Shown: piece after piece, positions 11,891-23,947 of the stretch
Layout: every line of letters begins with the position of its first letter
How positions within the stretch are numbered: position 1 is the first letter of the stretch
Origin: Mycobacterium sp. 3519A
GTDB lineage: Bacteria > Actinomycetota > Actinomycetes > Mycobacteriales > Mycobacteriaceae
Direction: 5' to 3'
DNA length: 64,000 nt
Assembly (NCBI RefSeq): GCF_900240945.1
Contig: NZ_OESG01000012.1
Span: forward strand, 682,001 to 746,000
Translations under genes and position numbers: made by a program
Notes under the pieces: model-generated
Database searches by the model: none
Told to the model about the DNA's origin: nothing
The model's input: the letters and a program-made list of their open reading frames with translations, nothing else

Positions 11891-12995
11891 TGTCGACCGG
11901 AGCGACGCGCACCGGCGTGCCATACGTGGAGGCATGCACCATCATGCCGTCACCGATGTAGATGCCGACGTGTGAAGCGTCTGAGTAGTACGTCACCAGA
12001 TCGCCGGGCTGGATCTGATCCATCGACACCGGCTGCCCGCCCTGCGCAAGCGCCTGGCTGGAGTGCGGCAGGGAGATGCCGGCCTGCTGGAACGACCACA
12101 TCACCAATCCGGAGCAGTCGAACTGGCCTGGGCCCGACCCGCCCCACACATACGGCGAACCGATCCGGCTCAACGCGGCCTGGATGACGGTGGCGGCCTC
12201 GGGTGATCCGTCGCCCGGTGGCGCCACGTCGCCCGGCGGGATGCCGTTCGGCGGGGCGGCCAGCACGCCGGGATCCGCCGGTGGGAGCGGCGCGTCGGCA
12301 GCCGGCGGTGGCGGCGCGGGCACCGGCGGCAGCGCCGCGAGCGCGTCACGCTGCGCGGGAGTCAGCGCCTGGTACTGGGACTTGACCACGGCGATCTGGA
12401 CCTGCAGCTTGCTTTGCTTGGATTGCAGGTCAGCGCGCACCGCGGCGGCCTGTTCAGCCGCCGTCTTGGCGTCGGCGGCCGATTTGGCCGACGCCTGCTC
12501 GGCCAGCGTGGCCTTCTGACCGAGGTCGCGATAGCTCTTCATCTGCGCCGACATCTCGGACGCCATCACCCGCTGCACCGCAAGCTGATCGATCAGGCCC
12601 TGCGGCGAGTTGGCCGTCAGCATCGCGTCGAGACCGTCGGTCCTGCCACCCATGTACTGCGCGGCAGCTAATCTGTCGACCGCGCCCTGAAACGTTGCCA
12701 ATTGGGCCTTGGCCGATTCGACAGCGGAGACGTCGGCGGCGTGCTTGGCCTCGGCGGCCTGCTGCGCTGCCAGCTTGTTGTTGAGGTCCAGCTCAGCCGA
12801 GTGCATGGCTTCGGTGGTCTGCTCGGCCTGCCGAGACAATTCGTTGAGCTTTGCCAGCGCGTCGTCGGCCGGATCGGCCTGCACATGCCCGGCGAGGATG
12901 CCTCCGAATACCGTTAACCCAGCTATCGCCCCTACAACTGGTTTCCGGAGTGCGTGAAAACCACGTGTCATCCCGCGCGTGCGGCTGAGCCTCAA
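11859..12995 (-). CDS. ripC: NlpC/P60 peptidoglycan endopeptidase
   Basis: A secreted D,L-endopeptidase (Rv2190c type) that cleaves peptide stems of peptidoglycan. The 378 residues comprise a signal segment ending near HVQADP (residue 37), a long coiled coil (about 43-215), a Pro-rich linker, and an NlpC/P60 domain with the triad C294 (FDCSGLV), H342 (DASHVGIY) and H354. The TTG start at 12995 is preferred because AAAGGA lies 8 bases upstream and the product begins MRL like the M. tuberculosis protein; an internal ATG at 12971 has no clear ribosome site. The message has a structured leader. Coiled-coil NlpC/P60 proteins are often activated by FtsEX. Confidence 0.93.
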   Translation of the reverse strand: MRLSRTRGMTRGFHALRKPVVGAIAGLTVFGGILAGHVQADPADDALAKLNELSRQAEQTTEAMHSAELDLNNKLAAQQAAEAKHAADVSAVESAKAQLATFQGAVDRLAAAQYMGGRTDGLDAMLTANSPQGLIDQLAVQRVMASEMSAQMKSYRDLGQKATLAEQASAKSAADAKTAAEQAAAVRADLQSKQSKLQVQIAVVKSQYQALTPAQRDALAALPPVPAPPPPAADAPLPPADPGVLAAPPNGIPPGDVAPPGDGSPEAATVIQAALSRIGSPYVWGGSGPGQFDCSGLVMWSFQQAGISLPHSSQALAQGGQPVSMDQIQPGDLVTYYSDASHVGIYIGDGMMVHASTYGTPVRVAPVDNAPIHNIRRY

Positions 12996-13140
12996 GATTT
13001 GCGTCCTTTAGATGCCGTGACGAAACCGCGTCAAACTGCTCTTAGGTCTCAGATAGGTTACGAAACGGCCTCGGGCTTGTCCAACAGAAGACGCAAATTT
13101 AACAGCTGCCTCAGAGATCGTTATCAACGACCTCGTAAAC
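12996..13140 (-). promoter_or_regulatory. Structured 5' leader/promoter region of ripC
   Basis: Two inverted repeats are visible. First, 13114-13134 is a dyad with 9-bp arms (GAGGTCGTT / AACGATCTC on the minus strand, one G-T) around GAT. Second, ATTTGCGTC around 13090-13099 is the exact complement of GACGCAAAT at about 12997-13005, which is the spacer between the ripC Shine-Dalgarno site and its TTG start. A 5-bp hairpin (TGACG/CGTCA) lies between them. Pairing of the second set would mask the start. It does not resemble the ydaO motif I know for other cell-wall hydrolase genes. Confidence 0.45.
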
Positions 13141-13148
13141 GAATGTTC

Positions 13149-13364
13149 TTACGCCACGCCGGAATCGCCATGCCGGCGAATCGGCACCAGCCGTAATCGC
13201 GGCGCCAACCCGACATCGGCCAACACCTCTAGCGCGCGCCGCTCGTCGTCAAGCAGGGTCTCGGGGACGCCGAGCAACACGCTGACGACACAGTCCTGAC
13301 ACCCTGGACCACGCACCGCGCAGTCGTCGCAGTCGATCTTCACCGTGCCTGTCTGGTCGCCCAT
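13149..13364 (-). CDS. Small Cys-rich conserved protein
   Basis: A 71-residue protein starting [12 protein letters not shown] with a compact cysteine set, [14 protein letters not shown] (residues 12-25), that could bind zinc or an Fe-S cluster, then SVLLGVPE and a helical tail. ATG at 13364 is chosen because everything upstream in frame lacks conservation-like character. Similar short ORFs occur near ripC in mycobacteria as I recall; no function is known. It is divergent from the exonuclease gene at 13472 and separated from ripC by the structured leader. Confidence 0.65.
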   Translation of the reverse strand: MGDQTGTVKIDCDDCAVRGPGCQDCVVSVLLGVPETLLDDERRALEVLADVGLAPRLRLVPIRRHGDSGVA

Positions 13365-15190
13365 CTGGCTCGTCCTCTCAATCGGTGTTGTCCGCACGGT
13401 ATCGAGGCCCACCGACAAGTTCGTCCGCGTGGCAACCGGTTGCTGTCGGTGGGCGTGCCTACCTTCAGCGCATGGGTCAGCTGAGCTTCGCGGACGTGGC
13501 TCCGGAAAGCGATGTGACCCTGCGGGAGACCACCTTCGTCGTCGTCGACCTGGAGACCACGGGCGGTCGAGCCGCCGGCGACAACCACGACGCGATCACC
13601 GAGATCGGCGCGGTCAAGGTGCGCGGCGGCGTGGTGCTCGGCGAGTTGGCCACCCTGGTCGACCCGCAGCGCGGCATCCCGCCGCAGATCGTGGCGTTGA
13701 CCGGCATCACGTCGGCGATGGTGTGCAACGCGCCGACCATCGAGGCGGTGCTGCCGTCGTTTCTGGAGTTCTCCCGCGGCGCGGTGCTCGTCGCGCACAA
13801 CGCCGGCTTCGACATCGGCTTCCTGCGCGCGGCCGCCGAACGCTGCCACATCACCTGGCCCAAGCCACCGGTGCTGTGCACGGTGAAGCTGGCCCGCCGG
13901 GTGCTCACCCGCGACGAGGCGCCCAGCGTGCGGCTGTCCGCGCTGGCGCGGTTGTTCAGCGCCGCCACCACGCCGACGCACCGGGCACTCGACGACGCGC
14001 GCGCCACCGTCGACGTGCTGCACGGGTTGATCGAGCGGGTCGGCAACCAGGGTGTGCACACCTACGCCGATCTGCGGTCCTATCTGCCCGACGTGACGCC
14101 CGCGCAGCGCAGCAAGCGGCATCTGGCCACCGCGTTACCGCATCAGCCCGGCGTCTACCTGTTCCGCGGGCCGTCGGCCGAAGTGCTCTATGTCGGGACC
14201 GCGGTCGATCTGCGCCGCCGCGTCGGCCAGTACTTCAACGGCGCCGATCCGCGCACCCGGATCAAGGAGATGGCGTCGCTGGCCACCGCCGTCGATCACG
14301 TCGAGTGCGCGCACGACCTGGAGGCGGGTGTGCGTGAACTGCGGCTGTTGGCCGCGCACGCGCCGCCCTACAACCGCAGGTCGAAGTTCCCGCGCCGGTG
14401 GTGGTGGGTGACGCTGACCGACGAGCCGTTCCCGCGCTTCTCCGTTGTCCGTAATCCCAAGCGCGCCAACGCAATCGGCCCGTTTCGCGGACGCGCCGAC
14501 GCGGTTGAGACCGCCGCGCTGCTTGCCCGGTTCACCGGCGTGCGGACCTGCACCGCCCGGCTGGGCCGCTCGGCGCTGCATGTGTGCCCCGAGCGCGAAC
14601 TGTCGCCGTGTCCCGCCCCACAGGGCGTCACCGCCACGCAGTACGCGGCCGCGCCCGCCCGCGCCGTCGAGTTGATCGAGGGCAGCGACAACCGGGCCCT
14701 CGCCGGCGTGCTCGCCCAGATCGCCGACCTCGCCGAGCGCAACCGCTACGAGACGGCCGCCCGGTTGCGCGACCACGCCGCAGCGGCCATCGACGTGCTG
14801 TGGCGCGGTCAGCGACTGCGGGCCCTGGTCGAGGTGGAGGAACTCGTCGCCGCGCGCGCCGACGGCAACGGCGGCTGGCACCTCGCGGTCATCAGGCACG
14901 GACAGCTGGCCGCGGCGGGCAACGCGCAACGCGGTGTGCCGCCGATGCCGGTCATCGACGCGATATGCGTTGGCGCGCAAGCGGTTCTGCCGACGTCTGC
15001 GCCGCTGGGCGGTGCGCTGGTCGAGGAGACCGCGTTGATCGCGCGGTGGCTCGCGCAGCCAGGGGTGCGCATCGTGCGCGCCGAACCGGGCTGGGCGTCG
15101 CCGCTGGCGGCGGCGGGCCGGTGGGCGAACTGGGCGGCGACGGCTCGGTCGGCGCGTGCGGCGGCCGAACAACTCGAGCGGACGGACTCC

Positions 15191-16929
<1,739 letters not shown>

Positions 16930-16955
16930 TCGGTCCGCTGATGAGAAGGGGTTCG

Positions 16956-17792
16956 ATGACCGAGAAGGCGGCCGGAGCCGGAAGGCCGGCGACCTTGAGA
17001 CAGCGTCGGCTGCGCCGGCGTCTATCGGCAGCACTGCTGCTGCTGGTCGGGCTGGCAGTCGCCGGTGGCTTGGCGGCCACCCTCACGCCGACCCCGCAGG
17101 TCGCGGTCGCCGACGAGGCGTCGTCGGCGCTGCTGCGCACCGGTAAGCAGCTGTTCGACACCTCGTGTGTCACCTGCCACGGCGCCAACCTGCAGGGTGT
17201 GCCCGACCGCGGCCCCAGCCTGATCGGCGTCGGCGAGGCCGCCGTCTACTTCCAGGTGTCGACCGGCCGGATGCCAGCGATGCGCGGCGAGGCGCAGGCG
17301 GCGCGCAAACCACCGGTCTTCGACGAGTCGCAAATCGACGCGCTGGGCGCCTACGTCCAGGCCAACGGCGGCGGGCCGACGGTCCCACGCGACGACAACG
17401 GTCACATCGCCAACGAGTCGCTGCTCGGCGACGACGTCGCGCGCGGCGGCGACCTGTTCCGGCTGAACTGCGCCTCCTGCCACAACTTCACCGGTAAGGG
17501 CGGCGCGCTGTCGTCGGGCAAGTACGCACCCGACCTCGCGCCTGCCGAGCCCGCGCAGATCTACACCGCGATGCTGACCGGCCCCCAGAACATGCCGAAG
17601 TTCTCCGACCGCCAACTGAGCCCCGACGAGAAGCGCGACATCGTGGCTTACGTCCGCGAGGCCACGCATGCGGCGAATCCGGGCGGCTACGGCCTCGGCG
17701 GCTTCGGACCGTCGTCTGAGGGCATGGCGATTTGGATCATCGGCATTGTCGGTGTGGTGGCAGTTGCGCTGTGGATCGGAGCGCGAGCATGA
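16956..17792 (+). CDS. qcrC: Menaquinol:cytochrome c reductase, dihaem cytochrome cc subunit
   Basis: QcrC carries electrons from the Rieske protein to the oxidase without a soluble cytochrome c. The 278-residue protein has an N-terminal membrane anchor, two class I cytochrome c domains with CVTCH (71-75) and CASCH (172-176), and a C-terminal helix ([17 protein letters not shown]). ATG at 16956 follows GAAGGGG and gives family length; ATG codons at 16926 (overlapping the ctaE stop) and 16941 are alternatives. Confidence 0.95.
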   Translation: MTEKAAGAGRPATLRQRRLRRRLSAALLLLVGLAVAGGLAATLTPTPQVAVADEASSALLRTGKQLFDTSCVTCHGANLQGVPDRGPSLIGVGEAAVYFQVSTGRMPAMRGEAQAARKPPVFDESQIDALGAYVQANGGGPTVPRDDNGHIANESLLGDDVARGGDLFRLNCASCHNFTGKGGALSSGKYAPDLAPAEPAQIYTAMLTGPQNMPKFSDRQLSPDEKRDIVAYVREATHAANPGGYGLGGFGPSSEGMAIWIIGIVGVVAVALWIGARA

Positions 17793-18994
17793 GCGAAACA
17801 TCTGGCGTCAAGGGCAGTGACACCCCCGGCCAGCAGGGTGTGCCGGGGCAGCCGACCGACGCTGAACTGGCCGCGATGAGCCGCGAGGAACTGGTCGCGC
17901 TCGGCGGCAAACTTGACGGCGTCGAAACCGTCTTCAAGGAGGACCGCTGGCCGGTACCCGGCACCAAGGCCGAGAAGCGGGCCGAACGTACGGTCGCGTA
18001 CTGGCTTCTGCTCGGCGGCATTTCGGGCCTGGCGCTGCTGCTGATCTTCTTGTTCTGGCCGTGGGAGTACAAGCCGACGGGTCATGCCGGCGAGATCTGG
18101 TATCAGCTGGCCACCCCGCTGTACGGCCTGACGTTCGGCCTGTCGATCCTCGCGATCGGCATCGGCGCGGTGCTGTTCCAGAAGAAGTTCATTCCCGAGG
18201 AGATCTCGATCCAGGAGCGCCACGACGGCCGCTCCCCCGAACTCCAGCGCAGGACCGTCGCCGCCAATCTCACCGATGCGCTGGAGGGCTCAACGCTGAA
18301 GCGGCGCAAGGTGATTGGCCTCTCGCTTGGCATCGGCCTCGGCGCGTTCGGTCTCGGCACGCTGGTCGCGTTCGTCGGCGGACTGATCAAGAACCCGTGG
18401 AAGCCGGTGGTGCAGACCGCCGACGGCAAGAAGGCCGTGCTGTGGACGTCGGGTTGGACTCCCCGGTTCAAGGGCGAAACCATCTACCTCGCGCGTGCCA
18501 CCGGCAGGCCTGGCGAGTCGCCGTTCGTCAAGATGCGCCCCGAAGACATCGACGCGGGCGGTATGGAGACGGTGTTCCCGTGGCGGGAGTCCGATGGCGA
18601 CGGCACCGACGTCGAATCGCACCATCGGCTTTCCGAGATCGCGATGGGTGTGCGCAACCCGGTCATGCTGATCCGCATCAAGCCTGCCGATATGCCCAAG
18701 GTGGTCAAGCGCAAGGGCCAGGAGAGCTTCAACTTCGGCGAACTGTTCGCCTTCACGAAGGTCTGCTCGCACTTGGGTTGCCCCGCTTCGCTTTACGAGC
18801 AGCAGACCTATCGCATCCTTTGCCCGTGCCACCAGTCGCAGTTTGACGCGTTGCACTTCGCAAAGCCCATATTCGGTCCAGCTGCGCGCGCTTTGGCGCA
18901 GCTGCCCATCACCATTGATCAAGACGGGTACCTGGTCGCCAACGGCGACTTCATCGAACCCGTCGGACCGGCATTCTGGGAGCGGAGCTCATGA
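17789..18994 (+). CDS. qcrA: Menaquinol:cytochrome c reductase, Rieske iron-sulfur subunit
   Basis: A 401-residue actinobacterial Rieske protein with three N-terminal transmembrane helices and a C-terminal [2Fe-2S] domain. Ligands lie in CSHLGC (C326, H328) and CPCHQS (C345, H348); C331 and C347 would form the stabilising disulfide. ATG at 17789 overlaps the qcrC stop (ATGA) and its own stop overlaps the qcrB start the same way, so the three subunits are translationally coupled. Confidence 0.96.
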   Translation: MSETSGVKGSDTPGQQGVPGQPTDAELAAMSREELVALGGKLDGVETVFKEDRWPVPGTKAEKRAERTVAYWLLLGGISGLALLLIFLFWPWEYKPTGHAGEIWYQLATPLYGLTFGLSILAIGIGAVLFQKKFIPEEISIQERHDGRSPELQRRTVAANLTDALEGSTLKRRKVIGLSLGIGLGAFGLGTLVAFVGGLIKNPWKPVVQTADGKKAVLWTSGWTPRFKGETIYLARATGRPGESPFVKMRPEDIDAGGMETVFPWRESDGDGTDVESHHRLSEIAMGVRNPVMLIRIKPADMPKVVKRKGQESFNFGELFAFTKVCSHLGCPASLYEQQTYRILCPCHQSQFDALHFAKPIFGPAARALAQLPITIDQDGYLVANGDFIEPVGPAFWERSS

Positions 18995-20679
18995 GTCCGA
19001 AACTGCCAAAGCCGAATTTCGCGGAAATCGCCGCGGCACAAGGCGATGCGATCGACTCGCGGTATCACCCGTCGGCGGCGGTGCGTCGCCAGCTGAACAA
19101 GGTGTTCCCGACCCACTGGTCATTCCTGCTGGGCGAGATCGCGTTGTACAGCTTCATCGTGCTGCTGCTCACCGGCGTGTACCTGACGTTGTTCTTCGAC
19201 CCGTCGATGGCCGAAGTCACCTACAACGGGGTGTATCAGCCGCTGCGCGGTGTCGAGATGTCCAAGGCGTTCGCCTCCGCGCTCGACATCAGCTTCGAGG
19301 TGCGCGGCGGCCTGTTCGTCCGGCAGGTCCACCACTGGGCGGCGCTGCTGTTCGCCGCCGCGATCATGGTGCACCTCGCGCGCATCTTCTTCACCGGTGC
19401 GTTCCGCAAGCCCCGCGAGGCCAACTGGGTGATCGGCTCGCTGCTGCTGATCCTGGCGATGTTCGAGGGTTACTTCGGCTACTCGCTGCCCGACGACCTG
19501 CTGTCCGGCATCGGCCTGCGCGCCGCGTTGTCCTCGATCACGCTGGGCATGCCGGTGATCGGCACCTGGTTGCACTGGGCACTGTTCGGTGGCGACTTCC
19601 CCTGCGGCGGCGTGGGTTACCAGTGTTCCGAGGACGGCGTACTCCTGCCAAGGATGTACTCGCTGCACATTCTGCTGATTCCGGGAATCATCCTGGCGCT
19701 CATCGGTATTCACCTGGCGCTGGTCTGGTTCCAGAAGCACACCCAGTTCCCCGGCCCCGGCCGCACCGAGAAGAACGTGGTCGGTGTGCGGGTCATGCCG
19801 GTGTTCGCGGTGAAGTCCGGCGCGTTCTTCGCGATGGTCACCGGCATCCTCGGCTTGATGGGTGGCCTGCTGCAGATCAACCCGATCTGGCAATTGGGCC
19901 CCTACAAGCCTTCGCAGGTGTCGGCGGGTAGCCAGCCCGACTTCTACATGATGTGGACCGAGGGCCTGGCCCGTATCTGGCCGCCGTGGGAGTTCTACCC
20001 GTTCGGCCACACCATCCCCGCCGTGGTCTGGGTCGCCGTGATCATGGGCCTGGTGTTCATGCTGCTGATCGCCTATCCGTTCCTCGAGCAGCGGGTCACC
20101 GGCGACAAGGCGCACCACAACCTGTTGCAGCGGCCGCGAGATGCACCGGTGCGCACGTCGATTGGCGCGATGGCGATCGCGTTCTACATGGTGCTCACCC
20201 TGGCCGCGATGAACGACATCATCGCGCTGAAGTTCCACATCTCGCTGAACGCGACGACGTGGATCGGCCGCATCGGCATGGTGGTGTTGCCCGCGATCGT
20301 CTACTACATCACCTACCGGTGGTGTATCGGACTGCAGCGCAGCGACCGCGCGGTGCTCGAGCACGGCATCGAGACCGGCATCATCAAGCGACTGCCGCAC
20401 GGCGCCTACATCGAGTTGCACCAGCCGCTCGGGCCGGTCGACGAGCACGGCCACCCGATTCCGTTGGAGTACCAGGGCGCAGCCGTGCCCAAGCGGATGA
20501 ACAAGCTGGGTTCCGCGGGTGCACCGGGCACGGGCAGCTTCTTGACCGCCGACCCGATCTCGGAGCACGAGGCGCTCACCGAAGCGGCGCACGCGTCAGA
20601 GCGCAGGGCGCTGACCGCACTGCGTGAGCACCAGGACCGCAACGGCTCGTCCAACGGCGAGACCAACGGGCATCACTGA
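18991..20679 (+). CDS. qcrB: Menaquinol:cytochrome c reductase, cytochrome b subunit
   Basis: A 562-residue cytochrome b with the haem-ligand helices ([56 protein letters not shown]) and the Qo-site region. It oxidises menaquinol and is the target of telacebec-class inhibitors in M. tuberculosis. A hydrophilic C-terminal tail (about 100 residues) follows the last helix, as usual in actinobacteria. It is the last gene of the operon; a long hairpin lies directly downstream. Confidence 0.96.
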   Translation: MSPKLPKPNFAEIAAAQGDAIDSRYHPSAAVRRQLNKVFPTHWSFLLGEIALYSFIVLLLTGVYLTLFFDPSMAEVTYNGVYQPLRGVEMSKAFASALDISFEVRGGLFVRQVHHWAALLFAAAIMVHLARIFFTGAFRKPREANWVIGSLLLILAMFEGYFGYSLPDDLLSGIGLRAALSSITLGMPVIGTWLHWALFGGDFPCGGVGYQCSEDGVLLPRMYSLHILLIPGIILALIGIHLALVWFQKHTQFPGPGRTEKNVVGVRVMPVFAVKSGAFFAMVTGILGLMGGLLQINPIWQLGPYKPSQVSAGSQPDFYMMWTEGLARIWPPWEFYPFGHTIPAVVWVAVIMGLVFMLLIAYPFLEQRVTGDKAHHNLLQRPRDAPVRTSIGAMAIAFYMVLTLAAMNDIIALKFHISLNATTWIGRIGMVVLPAIVYYITYRWCIGLQRSDRAVLEHGIETGIIKRLPHGAYIELHQPLGPVDEHGHPIPLEYQGAAVPKRMNKLGSAGAPGTGSFLTADPISEHEALTEAAHASERRALTALREHQDRNGSSNGETNGHH

Positions 20680-20699
20680 ACACCTAAAAGAAGCGCCAT

Positions 20700-20757
20700 C
20701 GAGATCAGACTCGGCGCACCCCATCCACGCGATGCGGGTGCATCGGGTCTGATCTCG
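20700..20757. terminator. Bidirectional terminator hairpin between qcrB and the DUF2561 gene
   Basis: CGAGATCAGAC (20700-20710) and GTCTGATCTCG (20747-20757) are perfect inverted repeats. Pairing continues inward (CG, then GCACCC/GGGTGC) with few mismatches, making a stem of about 22 bp. It sits exactly between the convergent ends of qcrB and the DUF2561 gene and could stop transcription from both sides. There is no strong U-tract, as is common in mycobacteria. Confidence 0.75.
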
Positions 20758-20763
20758 TCGCGT

Positions 20764-21390
20764 TTACTGCTCCGAAACGGCGCGTAGTTCGCGTAGGTAG
20801 AACCACGGAATCGCGGGCATTCCCAACGTGATCAGGCCTGCGACGGCGTAGCACACCCACGCCATGGTGTTGTGGTCGACGGCCATCAGATACGTCGCGA
20901 CGCCGATGGCCACAACGGCCACCCCCATCGCGATCGCGATGACCACTGCGCACCGGAGCCACACCCGATCGATGGCCTCCTCCAACGGATTTGGCGGCGC
21001 GACGATCGCCTCGCGGGTGGGATAGCCGGGCCCTGCGGCAGGCGGTGCGCCGATCCGGATCTTCTCCGTCGGCGCCTCCGCGCCGCGCACCGGCGCCTGC
21101 GGGTGAATCGGGGCGGCGCGCACCGGGGTGCGCACCGGCGGTGGCGGTTCTTCGAGCGCGGCGCGGCGTGCGCGCAGCAGCAGCGGCACCGCGCCGATGA
21201 TCACCGCCGCCGAGATCGCGATCACCGCGTACAGCAGCCACGGCGTCTCCGAGTCCCCCGACGACTGCGCATGCCCGGTGCCCAGGTCGACGAGCGCCAC
21301 CGTCGCCGCCACCCCGGCGCCGAGGGCGACCAGCCAGACGCCGGCGCACGCGCCCACCAAAATGCGGTCGGTACGGTCGAATTCGCCCAT
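20764..21390 (-). CDS. DUF2561-type membrane protein (Rv2197c type)
   Basis: A 208-residue protein with two N-terminal transmembrane helices, a Pro/Ala-rich cytosolic linker ([18 protein letters not shown]) and two more C-terminal helices. ATG at 21390 shares its A with the mmpS3 stop (TGATG), so translation is coupled. Position next to mmpS3 and facing qcrB is conserved with M. tuberculosis. Function unknown. Because mmpS3 is frameshifted here, one open frame joins the MmpS3 N-terminal half to this protein in frame (20764-22212, 482 codons). Confidence 0.82.
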   Translation of the reverse strand: MGEFDRTDRILVGACAGVWLVALGAGVAATVALVDLGTGHAQSSGDSETPWLLYAVIAISAAVIIGAVPLLLRARRAALEEPPPPVRTPVRAAPIHPQAPVRGAEAPTEKIRIGAPPAAGPGYPTREAIVAPPNPLEEAIDRVWLRCAVVIAIAMGVAVVAIGVATYLMAVDHNTMAWVCYAVAGLITLGMPAIPWFYLRELRAVSEQ

Positions 21391-22212
21391 CAGCAGCTGG
21401 TCTGCGCGGCGTTGTTGGTGTTCGACGAGAGCACGGTGCCGTCGCTCGTCGTGATCGAGCAGTTGAGCCGGCTGACCAGGAACAGGCTGGACGCCTGCAC
21501 CGAGCCGACTTCCGACTGCGAGATCGGTGTCACGGTCAGCGACCACGGAATGTAGACGTTGCGCTGGGTGCGGCTGCGGCCCGACGCGTCGATGTAAGTG
21601 ACCGTGATGATGTCGCCGGGCGCCTTGGTGCCGGTGACCGAGTAGGTGACCTGCCGCGGCCCCGCGGGTGTCGTGGTGGTCGGCGGCGGCGGCGCCGCGG
21701 ACGTGGCCGGCGGGGGCGGCGGCGCCTCGGTGGCAGGGGGCTGGCGGTGGTGGTGGCGGCGCTTCCGTCGTCGTCTCCGGCGGCGGTGGCGGCGGGGGCG
21801 GCGGTGTGGTCGTCGTGATCTCGTCCTGCACCGGCGGCGGAGTGGTGGTGCTGGTCGCGGGTGTGGCGAGGTTGTCGGTGTCCGTCCGGGTCACCAGCAC
21901 CGATACGGAGGCGACGAGCGCGATCGCGGCCACGATGGCCGCCACCCCCACCACCCACGGCCAGCGTGGCGGCCTGCCCTGCTCGGCCAGATCCGCGGCG
22001 GGCTCATAGCTGTCGTAGTCGTACAGCGACGAGTCGGCGGGCACGTAGGGACCGCTGGTGAACTGTTCGGACTCAGGGGCGGAGTAGGCCTGCGAGTAGA
22101 ACTCGGTCTCACCCGTCTCGGGTGCCGCCGACTGGTCCGACGTGGGCTGATTGCCTGGCTCCTGACCCGGCTTATCCGACCCTTCCGATCGTGGGGGATT
22201 CGGCCCGCTCAT
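21390..22212 (-). pseudogene. mmpS3: MmpS3-like membrane protein, apparent +1 frameshift
   Basis: The N-terminal frame ([16 protein letters not shown]..., Tyr/Pro-rich cytosolic part, then the helix [21 protein letters not shown]) matches MmpS3. The C-terminal MmpS domain ([17 protein letters not shown] ... [15 protein letters not shown] ... QTSC) is intact but in another frame. The shift falls in the Pro/Thr-rich linker at a five-C run on the coding strand (21736-21740); one C fewer would restore a 273-residue protein. MmpS3 is regarded as essential in M. tuberculosis, so a sequencing error or a tolerated +1 slip at the proline codons is more likely than a null. The gene overlaps the DUF2561 start by one base. 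Confidence 0.8.
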
Positions 22213-22359
22213 CTACGCCTATCCTTTTCGACTACTCTCCGGCGCGGTTGACCGTGCCCCGGCAACACTACCCAAAGCCATTGGCCGATCGGCTCTCACA
22301 GTGCGGTTCGCGGGCGAACTGTTGTCCCGATTGTGACCTTGCTGAACTCAGTCGTGAAG

Positions 22360-22779
22360 TCAGTGCTTCTCGGGGCCCATGTAGTACTCGAAAACCAAGC
22401 CTGCGGCCGTGAAGAGCACGAAGCACGCGCCCGCCGCGATCATCCACGGCAACCACAGCGCGACGCCGACGGCGGTGACGGAGGCCGACAACGCGATGGC
22501 CACCGGCCACCAGCTGTGCGGGCTGTAGAAGCCGAGTTCGCCCGCGCCATCGCTGACCTCGGCGTCCTCGTAATCCTCGGGCCTGGTATCGAGCCTGCGC
22601 GCGACGAACCGGAAGAACGTCCCGGTGATCAGGGTCAGCCCGGACGTCATGACCAGCGCCGTGGTGCCCGCCCACTCCACACCGCCGTTGGCGAACAGCG
22701 CGGTGAGCACCCCGTACACCACCGCCGACAGGACGAAGAAGGCGGTGAGGAACTCGAACAACCTGGCTTCGATGTGCAT
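22360..22779 (-). CDS. ctaF: Cytochrome c oxidase subunit IV (actinobacterial type)
   Basis: A 139-residue, four-helix subunit of the aa3 oxidase found in actinobacteria, opening [23 protein letters not shown] and ending [10 protein letters not shown], the same length as in M. tuberculosis (Rv2199c). It follows ctaC by 9 bp on the same strand, so ctaC-ctaF form an operon supplying subunits II and IV, while subunit III is made from the facing operon. The 147 bp between it and mmpS3 hold the mmpS3 promoter. Confidence 0.95.
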   Translation of the reverse strand: MHIEARLFEFLTAFFVLSAVVYGVLTALFANGGVEWAGTTALVMTSGLTLITGTFFRFVARRLDTRPEDYEDAEVSDGAGELGFYSPHSWWPVAIALSASVTAVGVALWLPWMIAAGACFVLFTAAGLVFEYYMGPEKH

Positions 22780-22788
22780 GTGGTGTCC

Positions 22789-23823
22789 CTACTTGCTTGC
22801 CTGCGGGGGCACGCCGACCTGTTCGCCGCGGCGCGTGTCGAACGGATGCGTGGTGACGGCCGTCGGCGGCTGGTTGATCGCCTGCAACGCCTCGGCGTTG
22901 GTCTTACCGGCGATCCGCTGCTGCAGATAGGCCTTGAAATCGTTGGGTTCGACCACGCGAACCTCGAAGTTCATCATCGAGTGGTACGTGCCGCAGAGTT
23001 CCGCGCAGCGGCCGACGAATGCGCCGGTCTTGGTGATCTCGCTGACCTGCCACTTGTTGTCCTGGTGGTTGGCCTCTGGATCGGGGTAGACATCGCGCTT
23101 GAACAGGAACTCCGGCACCCAGAACGCGTGCGCGACATCGGCGGAGGCCTGCTGGAACTCGATGCGCTTACCCTTGGGCAGCACCAGGATCGGGATCTCG
23201 CTGGAGGTGCCCAGCGTCTCGACCTTGTCGAAGTTCAGGTAGGTGCGGTCTTCCGGGTTCAGCCCGCGTACCGCGCCGACGATCTCCTGGCCGTGCTCGT
23301 CGACGCCCTCGGGCTTCGACTGCATCGCGGCCTTGCGTGCGTTGTCGGCGCCGTCGTAGGTGAAGGTGCCGTCGCTGAAGTTGACCTTCTGATACCCGAA
23401 CTTCCAGTTCCACTGGAACGCCGTGATGTCGATGACGACCTCGGGGTTCGGATCCTTGTGCAGCATCTTCTCCTGCACCACCACGGTGAAGTAGAACAGC
23501 ACCGAGATGATCAGGAACGGCGTGACGGTGAGCACCAGTTCCAGCGGCATGTTGTAGCCGAACTGGCGGGGCAACTCGGTGTCGCCCTTCTTGTGCCGGT
23601 GAAACGCCGAGCTCCAGAAGATCAGCGCCCACACGATCACACCGACCACCAGTGCCGCGATCAGTGAGCCGATCCACAGTTCGCGGTTCGCGTGCGCCTC
23701 GGGCGTGATGCCCTCCGGCCAGCCAAGGCCGAGAACCTCGGACCAGCTACATCCGCTGAGCAGCACCGCAGCGCCGCCGAGGATCATCGACAACGCGACC
23801 GTCTTCAGCCCGCGACGTGCCAC
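22789..23823 (-). CDS. ctaC: Cytochrome c oxidase subunit II, lipoprotein
   Basis: Carries the CuA centre that accepts electrons from QcrC. The 344-residue protein has a lipoprotein signal (VLLSGC, lipidated C25), two membrane helices, and CuA motifs HAFWVPEF and [19 protein letters not shown] at 23823 is the start because AGGAGG lies 7 bases upstream and it gives a proper signal peptide; a longer frame to 23865 is unsupported. It is divergent from asnB (124 bp between starts). Confidence 0.96.
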   Translation of the reverse strand: MARRGLKTVALSMILGGAAVLLSGCSWSEVLGLGWPEGITPEAHANRELWIGSLIAALVVGVIVWALIFWSSAFHRHKKGDTELPRQFGYNMPLELVLTVTPFLIISVLFYFTVVVQEKMLHKDPNPEVVIDITAFQWNWKFGYQKVNFSDGTFTYDGADNARKAAMQSKPEGVDEHGQEIVGAVRGLNPEDRTYLNFDKVETLGTSSEIPILVLPKGKRIEFQQASADVAHAFWVPEFLFKRDVYPDPEANHQDNKWQVSEITKTGAFVGRCAELCGTYHSMMNFEVRVVEPNDFKAYLQQRIAGKTNAEALQAINQPPTAVTTHPFDTRRGEQVGVPPQASK

Positions 23824-23947
23824 GTTGAAGCCTCCTACGAAGTCGATAGACCGCCGAGCGGTCACTTGCCGCAGTGAATACTACGCAGCGTAGACCACGC
23901 CGCGACGCCGGTCTCGACACACTCCGTCTATTCGGCATACTGGCGCG

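Noticed and set aside
12996..13140. ydaO-type c-di-AMP riboswitch upstream of ripC
   Set aside because: Such riboswitches control some actinobacterial cell-wall hydrolases, but I could not find their conserved core here; reported instead only as a structured leader.
21700..21760. Programmed +1 frameshift in mmpS3 as the main explanation
   Set aside because: CCC-C proline slippage is possible, but there is no stimulatory stop codon or structure, and a similar +1 homopolymer change occurs in ephD, so sequencing error is the simpler view.
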